64,000 bases of DNA from Alteromonas gilva (GTDB taxonomy: Bacteria; Pseudomonadota; Gammaproteobacteria; Enterobacterales; Alteromonadaceae). The notes beneath the pieces were generated by a model. The model searched no databases, was not told the origin of the DNA, and saw nothing but the letters and a program-made list of their open reading frames with translations. Within the stretch, counting starts at the first letter, position 1. Each line of letters begins with the position of its first letter. Below are positions 37,111 to 46,563 of this stretch, in pieces. The stretch covers positions 186,001 through 250,000 of the forward strand of contig NZ_JAQQXP010000001.1 in the NCBI RefSeq assembly GCF_028595265.1, in the 5' to 3' direction. A program made the translations under genes and the position numbers.

Positions 37111-37929
37111 TTAGTATTGGATTATATCCCGCCATGGCACGCTCTGATCGCCCAGAACTATAAAATCGGGGTTTTCAAGTGTATTACGCTGATTGTAACT
37201 CAGTGGTTCAAAATCAGCCGCATAGATTGCGCCGCCTGCTTCCGACACAATGCATTGTGACGCGCCGGTATCCCATTCGCCGGTTACCCCTAAACGCATA
37301 AATGCGTCGGCTTTACCTTCGGCAATAAAACAGGATTTTAGCGAGCAGCTGCCTAGTGGCAGGGTTTGATAAACGCGTTTTGCACACAGCTTTGACACCA
37401 CCCGCTCACGGGGCTGGCGACGGCTGATGGCCAGAATAACCACACTGTTATCCGGATCATCAAGCTTACGCACCGAAATTGGGCCACTGTCGCCGGGCGA
37501 ATCTTTAAACGCCCCGTGTCCGCTTAATGCATAATACAGGGTTTGACCCGGCGGCCAGAAAATCACCCCTATCTTAGGCTGATTGTTTTCGATCAGGGCG
37601 ATATTCACGGCAAAATCGCCGCTGCGTGCGATAAACTCCTGGGTGCCGTCTATCGGATCGATTAACCAGTAGCGCTGCCAGGTTCTGCGTTCATGCAGAT
37701 TGGCATGTTTGGTTTCTTCCGACAATATAGGAATATCAGGAGTTAATGCCTTAAGGCGATCAGTAATAATTTCGTTGGCCTTATAGTCGGCACTGGTCAC
37801 CGGTGATTCGTCGTCTTTCTGGTAACTCTCAAAGTCGCCGTCGTCGTAGAGCTGCATGATAGCTTCGCCAGCTTCCAGTGCAGCGTCTTTGGCGATTTGT
37901 AATAGCGCCTCGTCGTTAATCTCAGACAT
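37111..37929 (-). CDS. cysQ: 3'(2'),5'-bisphosphate nucleotidase CysQ
   Basis: Inositol-monophosphatase-fold phosphatase that hydrolyses 3'-phosphoadenosine 5'-phosphate from sulfur assimilation. 272 residues; Mg-binding motifs are SEET (ILSEETKH), DPIDGTQEFI and a late WDTGASQCIVSEAGG. It overlaps the nudE stop by 8 nt, with AAAGGAGC inside the nudE 3' end acting as ribosome-binding site. The nudE-cysQ pairing is common in Gammaproteobacteria. Confidence 0.95.
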   Translation of the reverse strand: MSEINDEALLQIAKDAALEAGEAIMQLYDDGDFESYQKDDESPVTSADYKANEIITDRLKALTPDIPILSEETKHANLHERRTWQRYWLIDPIDGTQEFIARSGDFAVNIALIENNQPKIGVIFWPPGQTLYYALSGHGAFKDSPGDSGPISVRKLDDPDNSVVILAISRRQPRERVVSKLCAKRVYQTLPLGSCSLKSCFIAEGKADAFMRLGVTGEWDTGASQCIVSEAGGAIYAADFEPLSYNQRNTLENPDFIVLGDQSVPWRDIIQY

Positions 37930-38491
37930 AGTTGTGCTCCTTTAACCACTTTTGAGCCAAAAACAGTGCCGCAATGCAGCGGGCTTCGATAAAATCCTCG
38001 CGGGCTAATAATTCGTCTGCCTGAGCAATTGGCCAGCGAACCAGTTCTAGGGGTTCGGGCTCATCGCCGGGCAGGGTTTCAGGATAGAGGTCCTGAGCCA
38101 TAACAATATTCATCTGGGCATTAAAAAAGGTCGGTGCCATGTTCACCTTGTGAATGGCTTCGAGCTGGCGGGCGCCAAATCCGGCTTCTTCTTTCAGTTC
38201 CCGGTTGGCTGCTTCCAGCACACTCTCACCTTTATCAATCAGACCTTTGGGAAAGCCCAGCTCGTAGCTATGGGTGCCCGCCGCATATTCTCTGACTAAC
38301 AAAAAATCGCCGTCCTGAATGGCAACAATCATTACTGCGCCACGGCTGTAACCGGCCATACGTTCAAACTGGCGGGTGGCACCGTTGGTAAATTCAAGAT
38401 CAACACGCTCAACACGAAAAAAACGGCTTTCAGCCACAATTTCGCGCTCATGAATGTGCGGTAGCGTTTTGTCCTTTTCAATATTGCTCAT
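37922..38491 (-). CDS. nudE: ADP compounds hydrolase NudE
   Basis: 189-residue Nudix hydrolase acting on ADP-ribose, Ap3A and similar ADP-containing compounds. The Nudix box GLIDKGESVLEAANRELKEE followed by AGF is complete, preceded by the family's LGFPKG. It is divergent from the yrfG gene across a very short spacer, as in E. coli where nudE also lies close to yrfG. Confidence 0.94.
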   Translation of the reverse strand: MSNIEKDKTLPHIHEREIVAESRFFRVERVDLEFTNGATRQFERMAGYSRGAVMIVAIQDGDFLLVREYAAGTHSYELGFPKGLIDKGESVLEAANRELKEEAGFGARQLEAIHKVNMAPTFFNAQMNIVMAQDLYPETLPGDEPEPLELVRWPIAQADELLAREDFIEARCIAALFLAQKWLKEHNYV

Positions 38492-38559
38492 GTTGTTTAG
38501 GCCAGTCTTTCGTTATCATATTGTCTGACTTAAGGTTAACGTATTTAGAGGAAAAGCGC

Positions 38560-39258
38560 TTGCCATTTCTGCCCTGGGAAAAAATCAATACGGTGTTGTT
38601 AGATATGGATGGCACCCTGCTCGATCTCCACTTTGATAACCAGTTCTGGTTAGAGCACCTGCCACGAAAACTGGCCGCGAAAACCGGTCAGTCTGAGGCT
38701 GAGTGTCGCCAGGAAATGCATCAGGAGTACAACCGGTTAAGCGGTCAAATTGAATGGTACTGTCTTGATTACTGGGCCAAACGCCTGGATATGGATATCG
38801 TTGCGGCCAAACGGGAAATCGAACACCTTATTGCCATGCGCGATGATACCCTGCCCTTTTTAGATGCGCTGCATCAAAGCGGCCGCGAGGTGGTACTGGT
38901 CACCAATGCCCACCCCGACAGCCTGTCACTTAAAGTGGAGCACACCAGGCTCGACAGCCACATTGATACGCTGATTTCCACCCACGAATTTGGCGTTACC
39001 AAAGAGTCACAGCAATTGTGGGTTGCACTGCAGGCACGATTGGGATTTGACCCGGCCACCACGCTGTTTGTCGACGACAGTCTGCCTATTCTCGATGCGG
39101 CCAAACAGTTTGGTATTGGCCATTTACTGGCGGTCAAAAACCCCGACAGCAAACAGCCTGAGCGACTCATTGACAGCTATCCTGCGGTGAGCGATTACCG
39201 TACCCTGCTGGAAGACATTATTAAGCATCCGGTAAACAACGGTCAGGTCACCTCATGA
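38560..39258 (+). CDS. yrfG: GMP/IMP nucleotidase YrfG (HAD family)
   Basis: HAD-superfamily 5'-nucleotidase for purine monophosphates. The core has VLLDMDGTLLDLHFDN, WYCLDYWAKRL, LVTNAHP, a Lys in VTKESQQLW and FVDDSLPILDAA. The start is unclear: TTG 38560 has AGAGGA 8 nt upstream and gives about 232 residues, close to the E. coli protein; TTG 38521 in the same frame would give 245 but has no ribosome-binding site. The 3' end overlaps yjjX by 4 nt. Confidence 0.92.
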   Translation: MPFLPWEKINTVLLDMDGTLLDLHFDNQFWLEHLPRKLAAKTGQSEAECRQEMHQEYNRLSGQIEWYCLDYWAKRLDMDIVAAKREIEHLIAMRDDTLPFLDALHQSGREVVLVTNAHPDSLSLKVEHTRLDSHIDTLISTHEFGVTKESQQLWVALQARLGFDPATTLFVDDSLPILDAAKQFGIGHLLAVKNPDSKQPERLIDSYPAVSDYRTLLEDIIKHPVNNGQVTS

Positions 39259-39782
39259 AAATTGTAGTAGGGTCAACAAACCCGGTAAAAGTGAATGCCG
39301 CGGCTAATGCATTACAGAAAGTCCTCGATTGCGACGACTGTGAAGTGATTGCTTATGCTGCGCCCAGCCAGGTGGCTGATCAGCCCATGACCGAGGCAGA
39401 AACCCGCCTTGGCGCGGTCAACCGGGTAAAAGCCTGCGTGCGGGCGCACCCGGCTGACTGGTACATTGCCATTGAGGGCGGAGTGGATAATTTTGCTGAT
39501 GGCCCGGCCACGTTTGCTTACGTGGCCATTTGTAATGGCCCGGAGTGGTCAGTAGGGCGCAGCGCTAATTTGCCATTGCCGGTCAGCGTTTTCAGGGCGC
39601 TGACCAAAGGTGAAGAGCTCGGCGATGTAATGGACAGGTTGTTTGATACCGACAACGTTAAGCAAAAAGGCGGCGCCATTGGTTTACTCACCAACAACCT
39701 GGCAACCCGCCAGAGTGTGTATGAGTTGGCCATTACTCTCACCATGGCCAGGTTCAATCATAGCGATCTGTTTAAAGCTTAA
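39255..39782 (+). CDS. yjjX: Inosine/xanthosine triphosphatase YjjX
   Basis: 175-residue ITPase/XTPase-like house-cleaning enzyme. The N-terminus KIVVGSTNPVKVNAAANAL and ADQPMTEAETRLGAVNR are characteristic, with the active-site region IEGGVD. Start overlaps yrfG (ATGA), which fits joint clean-up of purine nucleotides. The 3' end overlaps gspN on the other strand by 11 nt. Confidence 0.94.
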   Translation: MKIVVGSTNPVKVNAAANALQKVLDCDDCEVIAYAAPSQVADQPMTEAETRLGAVNRVKACVRAHPADWYIAIEGGVDNFADGPATFAYVAICNGPEWSVGRSANLPLPVSVFRALTKGEELGDVMDRLFDTDNVKQKGGAIGLLTNNLATRQSVYELAITLTMARFNHSDLFKA

Positions 39783-40533
39783 ACTCAATATACCCATCGG
39801 CATTGGGACGGCCAAAGAATTTTGCCGCGTCATGCACTTCCTGCGGGAGTGACGGGTCGGGTTTAAACTGTCCGCTGACGCTTAGGTTGGTCATATCCTG
39901 TTGCGCTTTCGCCTGCATGGTTAACCCAAAGGCATTGGGCTCGGCCACATCCACCACAAACTGTTGTTGTGCACAGCTGATTTTCGCCGAGAAGGTGCCC
40001 AGCTCGATGGGCCCTTGTGTACCGGCCACCGAGGCATTGAGCCAGTCGCCGTACGCCATCATGTTTTCGCATGCGCTGTTGTCAAAGTCCAGATCTTCAA
40101 CGTTCACCCGAAAACGACCACCGGCGGCAACCGGGATAGGCAGTGTGACCTCGGCCAGTACCCGCGCCACCGGCAAATACAGCAGAAAATCCTCAGTCGA
40201 AAACGAGGTGGGGTTAAACAGGCTAACACTGACCGGCCCTTTGAAAGCAATCGACGAGGCATCACGCATATTTCCGGCGTTGAGCTCAGCAGTCAGCCGG
40301 CCGGCCAGCAATGACCAGCCGGAGATATCCCAGCTCAAATCGTTGATCAGCGTATTGTTAAATTGTACCCGTTCAGCCTGACCCTGCCAGATGCTGCCCT
40401 CAACCCCACTGATACTGACGTTAGCGGGCAGTTTAACGCGGTTGACCACCTGCGCGGCCGGTATCGACATTATCAGTAGCACTACATACAGTAACAATGC
40501 GCCGAGTGCCCAGCGCCAGTTAAATTTCATCAT
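39772..40533 (-). CDS. gspN: Type II secretion system protein N
   Basis: 253 residues, last gene of the gsp operon. It has an N-terminal TM anchor (about 9-27) and a beta-rich periplasmic domain with VNRVKLPANVSISGVEGSIW, the GspN signature. It may assist secretin or pseudopilus assembly and is absent from some T2SS. The start overlaps the gspM stop (ATGA). Confidence 0.93.
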   Translation of the reverse strand: MMKFNWRWALGALLLYVVLLIMSIPAAQVVNRVKLPANVSISGVEGSIWQGQAERVQFNNTLINDLSWDISGWSLLAGRLTAELNAGNMRDASSIAFKGPVSVSLFNPTSFSTEDFLLYLPVARVLAEVTLPIPVAAGGRFRVNVEDLDFDNSACENMMAYGDWLNASVAGTQGPIELGTFSAKISCAQQQFVVDVAEPNAFGLTMQAKAQQDMTNLSVSGQFKPDPSLPQEVHDAAKFFGRPNADGYIEFKL

Positions 40534-41006
40534 TTCGTCAGCACCAGTCGACGCACTTTTATCATACCCGGGGCATTGGCTTCGGCCACATCAACCTGAT
40601 CGATAACAATGCCACGTTGTTCCAGATTATTGAGCCACGACAGCAGGCTGTTAAAGGGCGCTTCGTCAATCCATACCTGAATTTCATCACCCTGCGGCTG
40701 CATTCGCGAGATTGTCAGGGCGAAGTTTGCGCTGCTCGAAGTTACAATTTGCGGCAGTGACCCGCTTACCTGCTGCTTGGTGCCCTGGGTACGGCGCAGC
40801 TGCGCTGCACGCAGGCTTTGTTCCTCAACCCAGCTAACCAGGCGCTTATTGCTGCTCAGCAATTGCGTTTGTTGGGTAATGCCCTGATTAAGCGGTGCCC
40901 ACAGGCCCCAGTAAAAAATGCCGACGGCGACGACGATGGCCGATACCACCACCAGGCGCTGTTCGCGTTCTGTCAGTGCGGCGAATTTTTCTTTTACTCT
41001 CTTCAT
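40530..41006 (-). CDS. gspM: Type II secretion system protein M
   Basis: 158-residue inner-membrane component of the T2SS assembly platform. A short cytoplasmic N-terminus with LTEREQRLVV is followed by one TM segment (about 19-36) and a periplasmic ferredoxin-like domain. It partners GspL. It overlaps both neighbours by 4 nt. Confidence 0.95.
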   Translation of the reverse strand: MKRVKEKFAALTEREQRLVVVSAIVVAVGIFYWGLWAPLNQGITQQTQLLSSNKRLVSWVEEQSLRAAQLRRTQGTKQQVSGSLPQIVTSSSANFALTISRMQPQGDEIQVWIDEAPFNSLLSWLNNLEQRGIVIDQVDVAEANAPGMIKVRRLVLTK

Positions 41007-42208
41007 CTCGCACCCCGAATAGCCAGTGTGCCGATCACCTTGTCGTCACGATTGTTGATAGCGCCCTGCTGCACCTCAAACCCGGCCGCTTCGGCGCCGC
41101 GTTTAAAGGTATCGAGTGCATTAAAGTCTTTGCCCTGGGCCTGAATGCGGATTTCGGTATTGTTGGTATCAAAGCGCAGCGTTTGCGGGGTGACCTGAGA
41201 GTTAGCAAATGCCGGCCCCAGTTGTGACAGCATGACTAACATGGAGCTGCCAGCGCCGTTTTGCTCCAGGCGCTGCATTTCCTGTTCAATCTTAATGCGA
41301 ACATTGCGGTAAGTGCCAATGTCAGGAAACCCCTGGGCAACGATGGCGTCGATTTGCTCGCTCAAGCGGGCATTTTGTTGTTGTAGCTGTACCAGCTGCA
41401 AAGCACGGTCGGCCACGCTGATCACCAGCACCACTGCCAGTAAAATCGCCGGGGTGCGCCACACCTGCCAAACGGCATTGTGTTCCCGTTTGGTTTTGTA
41501 CTGTCCCTGCAATAACGAAAACGACGCTTTGTCAGCGTGCTTTGCCAACACCCCCATGGGCGGCAATTCGGCAATATCGTTGCGCTGTTCTATATTGGGC
41601 ACGGCATGTAAATCGATTTCGGTGAGGGCCGTGAGTGAAACAACCTCGGGCTGTTGTTTGGCCTGAAACGCCAGCAAGCTGGTAAGGTATTGCTGCTCGC
41701 CCTGCATACCCTGCCACAGTCCCTGGCGGACAATAAGCTGTTCGCCAATGGCCAGCGCTACCCAGTCACTATCGGTATTGTCTGGCAGGGCCAGTGTGTC
41801 AGGCAGCAGCGCCTCGGCACTAAAGCCTGCATCTGTGAGCCATGCCAGCCACTGCGCCATCTGGCTGTGACTGACGATCGCCACCGACTGCTCGTTACCC
41901 TGTTTGGGGCCCATAGCAAAAAACAGTTCGCTGATATCCTGTGCCAGCTCGTCTTCGAGCATAAACGGAATGGCGCTGAGCAGTTTGCGGTTGGCTTTGC
42001 CGGGCAGCGTCACCTGACACAGGCGCACATCGGCACCGGGGACCAGCACAATGGCATTGCGCAGACTGGTGCGCTCGGTTAAGTCACTTAATTGTGCCGC
42101 GCCTGTTAACTCGCCGCTGGCGATAACATCCTGGCTCTGGGGTGACCACACCGCCCAATAAATGGGGTCGTGCTGGTCAGAGCCGAGCCTTACCACTAAC
42201 TGTTCCAT
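41003..42208 (-). CDS. gspL: Type II secretion system protein L
   Basis: 401 residues: a cytoplasmic actin-like domain (about 1-230) that binds GspE, one TM segment (about 248-265, AILLAVVLVISVA), and a periplasmic domain that binds GspM. Motifs include VLVPGADVRLCQVTLPGK and IPFMLEDELAQDI. It overlaps gspK and gspM at its ends. Confidence 0.95.
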   Translation of the reverse strand: MEQLVVRLGSDQHDPIYWAVWSPQSQDVIASGELTGAAQLSDLTERTSLRNAIVLVPGADVRLCQVTLPGKANRKLLSAIPFMLEDELAQDISELFFAMGPKQGNEQSVAIVSHSQMAQWLAWLTDAGFSAEALLPDTLALPDNTDSDWVALAIGEQLIVRQGLWQGMQGEQQYLTSLLAFQAKQQPEVVSLTALTEIDLHAVPNIEQRNDIAELPPMGVLAKHADKASFSLLQGQYKTKREHNAVWQVWRTPAILLAVVLVISVADRALQLVQLQQQNARLSEQIDAIVAQGFPDIGTYRNVRIKIEQEMQRLEQNGAGSSMLVMLSQLGPAFANSQVTPQTLRFDTNNTEIRIQAQGKDFNALDTFKRGAEAAGFEVQQGAINNRDDKVIGTLAIRGAR

Positions 42209-43191
42209 TACCTGATTACTCCAAATTCGCGCCGTAGCACCGCTATATTGCCTGATGTGCCAGCATTAAACACCGTGCTCATTGCAAAGCTTGCCTCATT
42301 GTAACGGCTCTTGGTGTGTAAAATAAAATACTCTGTGGTCACAGCAAACCATGCGGTTTGCTCTTGCTTTAGGTTGAGTGCTGCAATATCGGGCTCGCTC
42401 AAAAACGCATTGGCGTCTTTCCAGCCGTCCATGGGACGAGCACTGATCACTGACGCTGCCTGCGACACACTTAAGCCGGTCAGCGCTGCCAGCACCGGCG
42501 CCCGCTCTTCGGTGAGGGTATTGACGTTCACCAGTAGCTTTTCGTTATTGGGGATCACGCATATCTGCGGCAGCAGTTTATCGAGCCATTCAGGTTCAAC
42601 GCCGTTGACAATACGCAGCTCCGACTGGCTGCTCATTTTGCTGTTGGCGGCCAGATAAGGATAGGGGCGCGACGCATACTCACTGTCTTCGGCCCCGTAG
42701 GCACGCATGCGATCATCATCGTCGAGCCAGTCGGCAAGGGAGTCGCGCACGGTATCAATGGTATAACTGGGGATATCTTCGTCGGTATATTGCAATAATC
42801 GGGCAAAGGCATTCATGGCTTCGGTAGGCTCCTGTCCGGTTGAGCCGGTCGCCCCCGCATTGGGTAACGCATTGAGATTAAAACAACTTTGCATATCTTC
42901 CAGATACACCTCTATGCCGCCACCTTCCATGGGGTATTCAAAGGCCTGCGCCCAGGGTTGGTTTAAGTGAATTTTTTCGCCGGTTTCCTGCATTAAGGTT
43001 ACCAACGACTTACGGGCAAACTGCTCAGCGCTCATGGCATACCAGTAAGCCTGGTTATTGCTCTTAATATTGCTGGCGCGCTGCACCTGCAACTGCAAGC
43101 GTGCGCCCATCTCGGTGGCTAGGATAGCCACCAGTGCCACCACCATTAGCACGATTAACAGGGCTGCGCCGCGTTGCTGAATGACCCTCAT
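42208..43191 (-). CDS. gspK: Type II secretion system minor pseudopilin K
   Basis: 327 residues. The prepilin signal ends QRG-AALLIVLMVVALVAIL; as usual for GspK the Glu at position +5 is absent. The large globular domain has DMQSCFNLNAL and an alpha-helical insertion. GspK is thought to cap the pseudopilus tip with GspI and GspJ. Confidence 0.95.
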   Translation of the reverse strand: MRVIQQRGAALLIVLMVVALVAILATEMGARLQLQVQRASNIKSNNQAYWYAMSAEQFARKSLVTLMQETGEKIHLNQPWAQAFEYPMEGGGIEVYLEDMQSCFNLNALPNAGATGSTGQEPTEAMNAFARLLQYTDEDIPSYTIDTVRDSLADWLDDDDRMRAYGAEDSEYASRPYPYLAANSKMSSQSELRIVNGVEPEWLDKLLPQICVIPNNEKLLVNVNTLTEERAPVLAALTGLSVSQAASVISARPMDGWKDANAFLSEPDIAALNLKQEQTAWFAVTTEYFILHTKSRYNEASFAMSTVFNAGTSGNIAVLRREFGVIR

Positions 43192-43805
43192 GGTTTTAGC
43201 TCCGTGAGCGCAAATACCCGCTGAATACTGCCCACGTCGTTGAGCGTAACGGTAATGCGAATGCCGCGCGGCAGTACCTCACTGCTGTGGTTATCGTGCC
43301 AGGCCGATTCGTTGTCATCGCCGCTGTTACCGGTATAAAACTCCACGGTAAAGTCGCTGACGTTGTCGAGTAACACCCGCACCTTAGGCTCAAAGCCAAT
43401 AACGTTGTCCACATACACGCTGCTTAAGCGTTCGAGCTTTTGTTCGTTTAAGCGGTAACCCACACTTTGCAGCGTGCTGCGCGGCAGGGCCAGTTTGGGG
43501 TTATGCCAGCCGCCGCGCACAAAGGCCAGACTGCCCGCGTCTGAATCGTTCAGTTCGCTGCCGCCGCGTAATACTATGTTGTTTTCCTGTCCTTCAATGC
43601 GCACAGCTCGCGGCACCGCTTGCAGAATGTCGCGCTCTAGGGTCATCATAAAGCGCTGCAACTGTTGCAGGCGGGCAAACTTTTCGGTGGAGATCTCGTC
43701 GCTGTCTATTACGGTTGATAATAGCGCGGTGGCACCCAGGCCAATCATGGCAAAAATTGCCATGGCGATGAGAATTTCGATCAGCGTAAAGCCTTTACTG
43801 CGCAT
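43188..43805 (-). CDS. gspJ: Type II secretion system minor pseudopilin J
   Basis: 205 residues with prepilin peptidase site SKG-FTLIEILIAMAIFAM, including Glu at +5. The rest is a beta-rich globular domain with QRFMMTLERDILQAVPR. Part of the GspI-J-K tip complex. Overlaps gspK by 4 nt. Confidence 0.95.
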   Translation of the reverse strand: MRSKGFTLIEILIAMAIFAMIGLGATALLSTVIDSDEISTEKFARLQQLQRFMMTLERDILQAVPRAVRIEGQENNIVLRGGSELNDSDAGSLAFVRGGWHNPKLALPRSTLQSVGYRLNEQKLERLSSVYVDNVIGFEPKVRVLLDNVSDFTVEFYTGNSGDDNESAWHDNHSSEVLPRGIRITVTLNDVGSIQRVFALTELKP

Positions 43806-44218
43806 TATGCCCCCGCGACCGGTTTGGCAAAGTATGTCACCACGGTGGTGATTGAATCGCTGTGATCGGCGCGCAAACCCACGCTTATCTCTACCGCTTT
43901 AAAGTCGCTGTCGCCGGTATCTTTAACTACCTGTCGCCAGTACCAGGTGCGTTCGGCCATGTCGGTTTGGCCTTTCACATTATTTTTAATCGGCCAGGGC
44001 TTTTCGAGTTGCAGCTGATTTAAGTGATTATTGGCGACCCAGGTGGCAATGGTCATTTCTTCAATTTGCCCCAGGCTGCTCAGGTGCTCTGCCGCGGCTT
44101 TCATAATGGCACCGCCGGTCATGGCAAAAATAAACAAGGCAACCATCACCTCCAGCAGGGTCATGCCGCCACTAAACCGCCCTGGCTGACGTTTGTATTG
44201 GCGAGTTGCTAGTCCCAC
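43805..44218 (-). CDS. gspI: Type II secretion system minor pseudopilin I
   Basis: 137 residues. The prepilin cleavage site is SGG-MTLLEVMVALFIFA with Glu at +5. The only start that leaves a leader is GTG 44218, which overlaps the end of gspH by 10 nt; the ATG at the cleavage site itself cannot be the start. It has the typical ATWVANNHLNQLQL helix. Confidence 0.92.
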   Translation of the reverse strand: MGLATRQYKRQPGRFSGGMTLLEVMVALFIFAMTGGAIMKAAAEHLSSLGQIEEMTIATWVANNHLNQLQLEKPWPIKNNVKGQTDMAERTWYWRQVVKDTGDSDFKAVEISVGLRADHSDSITTVVTYFAKPVAGA

Positions 44219-44883
44219 TGCGCTTGCTCCCAGTCGGGCTGATCCAGCGGGCCTAGAAACTCTAACGGCGGTACATCGCGATTATTAAGCACAAAGTAAG
44301 CGGGCTGATTACCCGAAAAGTCAGGCTCATAATGAAACACCAGGCTAAACGGGGTAATTTCGCCGCTCGACATAATCAGGATCTGCGGTGGCGGGGGCGG
44401 CGGCTCTTCTTCACCCACGTTGATATCCTGCTCGTTAACACTAAGGGCGTTGTCGAACATGTCCCGTTCAAACAGCCGGTCGCCTTCTTCCCAGGGTAAG
44501 TCGTCGAGGGTCAGCGTAAAGAAAAACGGCTCGGTGAGCGTAACCGGTTCATACACTTTTTGCTCTTCGATAAATTGCCATTCGTCTTCGTCGTTGAGGC
44601 GCATAAAACTGTAGGTGCGGTTTTCCTCATCAATACGGATACCAAGCTGTTGCTGATTCAGGACGGCGTAATCGCTGGCCATATCAATAACCACCTGCAG
44701 GCGGCGTGCTTCGCGCTCGAGCTGCTCAGCCGGATCGGTAGAAATAGCATTAAAAACCACGTACCCGGCCGCCAGCCCCATTAATAACAGCACCAGCATA
44801 ACTTCCAGTAAGGTAAAGCCGCGCGCGGCTCTGCCTGCGGTTAAAGCGGGTGGTAAAGTTTCATGGGAGGCGGCTGAGCGCAT
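44209..44883 (-). CDS. gspH: Type II secretion system minor pseudopilin H
   Basis: 224 residues with cleavage site ARG-FTLLEVMLVLLLMG and Glu at +5; the leader is unusually long (about 22 residues). The globular domain includes EREARRLQVVIDMASDYAVL and an inserted acidic-proline loop (EEPPPPPPQ, about residues 158-166) in a region that is often a loop in GspH. Confidence 0.92.
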   Translation of the reverse strand: MRSAASHETLPPALTAGRAARGFTLLEVMLVLLLMGLAAGYVVFNAISTDPAEQLEREARRLQVVIDMASDYAVLNQQQLGIRIDEENRTYSFMRLNDEDEWQFIEEQKVYEPVTLTEPFFFTLTLDDLPWEEGDRLFERDMFDNALSVNEQDINVGEEEPPPPPPQILIMSSGEITPFSLVFHYEPDFSGNQPAYFVLNNRDVPPLEFLGPLDQPDWEQAQWD

Positions 44884-44902
44884 GGGTATAAAATCAACAA
44901 GC

Positions 44903-45340
44903 TTAATTTAAATACTCATTAATATTCCAGTTACCAATGTCATCATCGGTACCCGGTTCACCGTCGGGGCCATTCGAAAAAATATCGATAGTGTTCATTT
45001 CTCCGGGGCTGATCAGCGTGTAAGGGTTACCCCAGGGATCATCCGGTAGGCGTTTGATATAGCCATCGCTTGGGTAGTTACGCGGGATCGGATCCAGCGT
45101 CGGGATACTGACCAGCGCGTCGAGGCCCTGCTCGGTGGTGGGGAAACGGTTGCTTTTAAGCTTATACATTTCCAGTGCGCTTTCGAGCTGCTGGATATCA
45201 ACGGCGGCCTTTTTAAGCTGCGCTTCTTCCTGATTACCCAGTATTTGCGGGGCGACCATTGAGGCAAGAATACCAATGATCAGCAGCACTACCATGATCT
45301 CGATTAGGCTGAAACCGGACTGACGTTTACGCATTTTCAT
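44903..45340 (-). CDS. gspG: Type II secretion system major pseudopilin G
   Basis: 145 residues with cleavage site QSG-FSLIEIMVVLLIIGILASMV, the standard major-pseudopilin helix, followed by RFPTTEQGLDALV and the C-terminal calcium-binding region SNGPDGEPGTDDDI. Builds the pseudopilus shaft. Its start overlaps the gspF stop as TAATG. Confidence 0.97.
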   Translation of the reverse strand: MKMRKRQSGFSLIEIMVVLLIIGILASMVAPQILGNQEEAQLKKAAVDIQQLESALEMYKLKSNRFPTTEQGLDALVSIPTLDPIPRNYPSDGYIKRLPDDPWGNPYTLISPGEMNTIDIFSNGPDGEPGTDDDIGNWNINEYLN

Positions 45341-46563
45341 TACACATTCACCATATTATTTAATGCCAGAATTGGTTGAATAATCGCCATGACAATAAAC
45401 AGTACAACGCCTGCCATGGTGACAATAAGTAAAGGTTCGAACACCTTCAGTGAGACACTAATCAGCGACTCAAATTCCCTGTCTTGGTTATCTGCGGCGC
45501 GCCCCAGCATTTGCTGCAGCTCACCGGAGCGTTCGCCGGAAGCAATCATGTGCATCATCATCGGCGGAAATATTTTGGTATTGTCCAGCGCAACGCGCAG
45601 GCTCGAACCTTCTTTAACATGCACCGCCGCTTCGGCGATACGTTCTTTGATGTACAAATTTTGCAGCACATCGGTGGATATACGCATAGACTCCAGCAGC
45701 GGCACCGCACTGGCGGTTAAAATACTCAGTGTGCGCGCAAAGCGTGCCGTATTAAGCCCTTTGGTAACTTTACCAATCAGCGGTACACCCAATATAAAGC
45801 GGTGATAGCGCAGCCTGATGGCGGGCTTTTGGATAAGCCGCTGAAAAATAAGTACCAGCGCTGCAACGACTACCAGTAAATACAGTCCGTAGTGTTGCAA
45901 CCACTCGCTAATGGCAATCAGCACCGTGGTAATGGTGGGCAAATCCTGCCCCATGTGATCGAACTGGCCAACAATTTTGGGCACCACTACGGTGAGCAGC
46001 ACCACCACAATCATCATGGCGAAAAACATCATAATAGCCGGGTAAATCAGCGCCTGAATAATCTGGCTGCGGGTTTGCTGGCGGCGTTCGGTGTAATCGG
46101 CCAAGCGATTAAGTACGGTATCCAGGTGCCCGGATTTTTCGCCGGCGGCAACCATGGCGCGGTATAAGTCATCAAACACACTGGGAAATTCGCCCAACGC
46201 ATCGGCCAGGGTATAGCCTTCAACCACGCGACTGCGCACCGCCATCATCATGTTTTTATGACGCGGTTTCTCGCTTTGCTCAGCAACGGCAAGGAGTGCT
46301 TCTTCAATGGGTAAGGCAGACTCAACCAGCGTTGCCATTTGCCGGGTGAGCAGCGACAGATCACTGGCCGAAATACGCGGCCTGAACAGCTGAAAACCGC
46401 CGGCGGATTGCTTAGCACTTTTCTCAGCGACCTGCTCAACTTCAAGAGGAATAAGGTTTTTCTCGCGCAATTGCTGGCGGATCTGACGGGCGTTGTCGCC
46501 TTCGAGAACGCCGCTTTTGTTGCGCCCGTTGGCAGCAACTGCTTTATACGCAAATGCAGCCAT
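45340..46563 (-). CDS. gspF: Type II secretion system protein F
   Basis: 407-residue polytopic inner-membrane platform protein with three TM segments and two homologous cytoplasmic helical domains (LTRQMATLVESALPIEEAL and FARTLSILTASAVPLLESM). It binds GspE and GspL. Start and stop overlap neighbours as TAATG. Confidence 0.97.
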   Translation of the reverse strand: MAAFAYKAVAANGRNKSGVLEGDNARQIRQQLREKNLIPLEVEQVAEKSAKQSAGGFQLFRPRISASDLSLLTRQMATLVESALPIEEALLAVAEQSEKPRHKNMMMAVRSRVVEGYTLADALGEFPSVFDDLYRAMVAAGEKSGHLDTVLNRLADYTERRQQTRSQIIQALIYPAIMMFFAMMIVVVLLTVVVPKIVGQFDHMGQDLPTITTVLIAISEWLQHYGLYLLVVVAALVLIFQRLIQKPAIRLRYHRFILGVPLIGKVTKGLNTARFARTLSILTASAVPLLESMRISTDVLQNLYIKERIAEAAVHVKEGSSLRVALDNTKIFPPMMMHMIASGERSGELQQMLGRAADNQDREFESLISVSLKVFEPLLIVTMAGVVLFIVMAIIQPILALNNMVNV

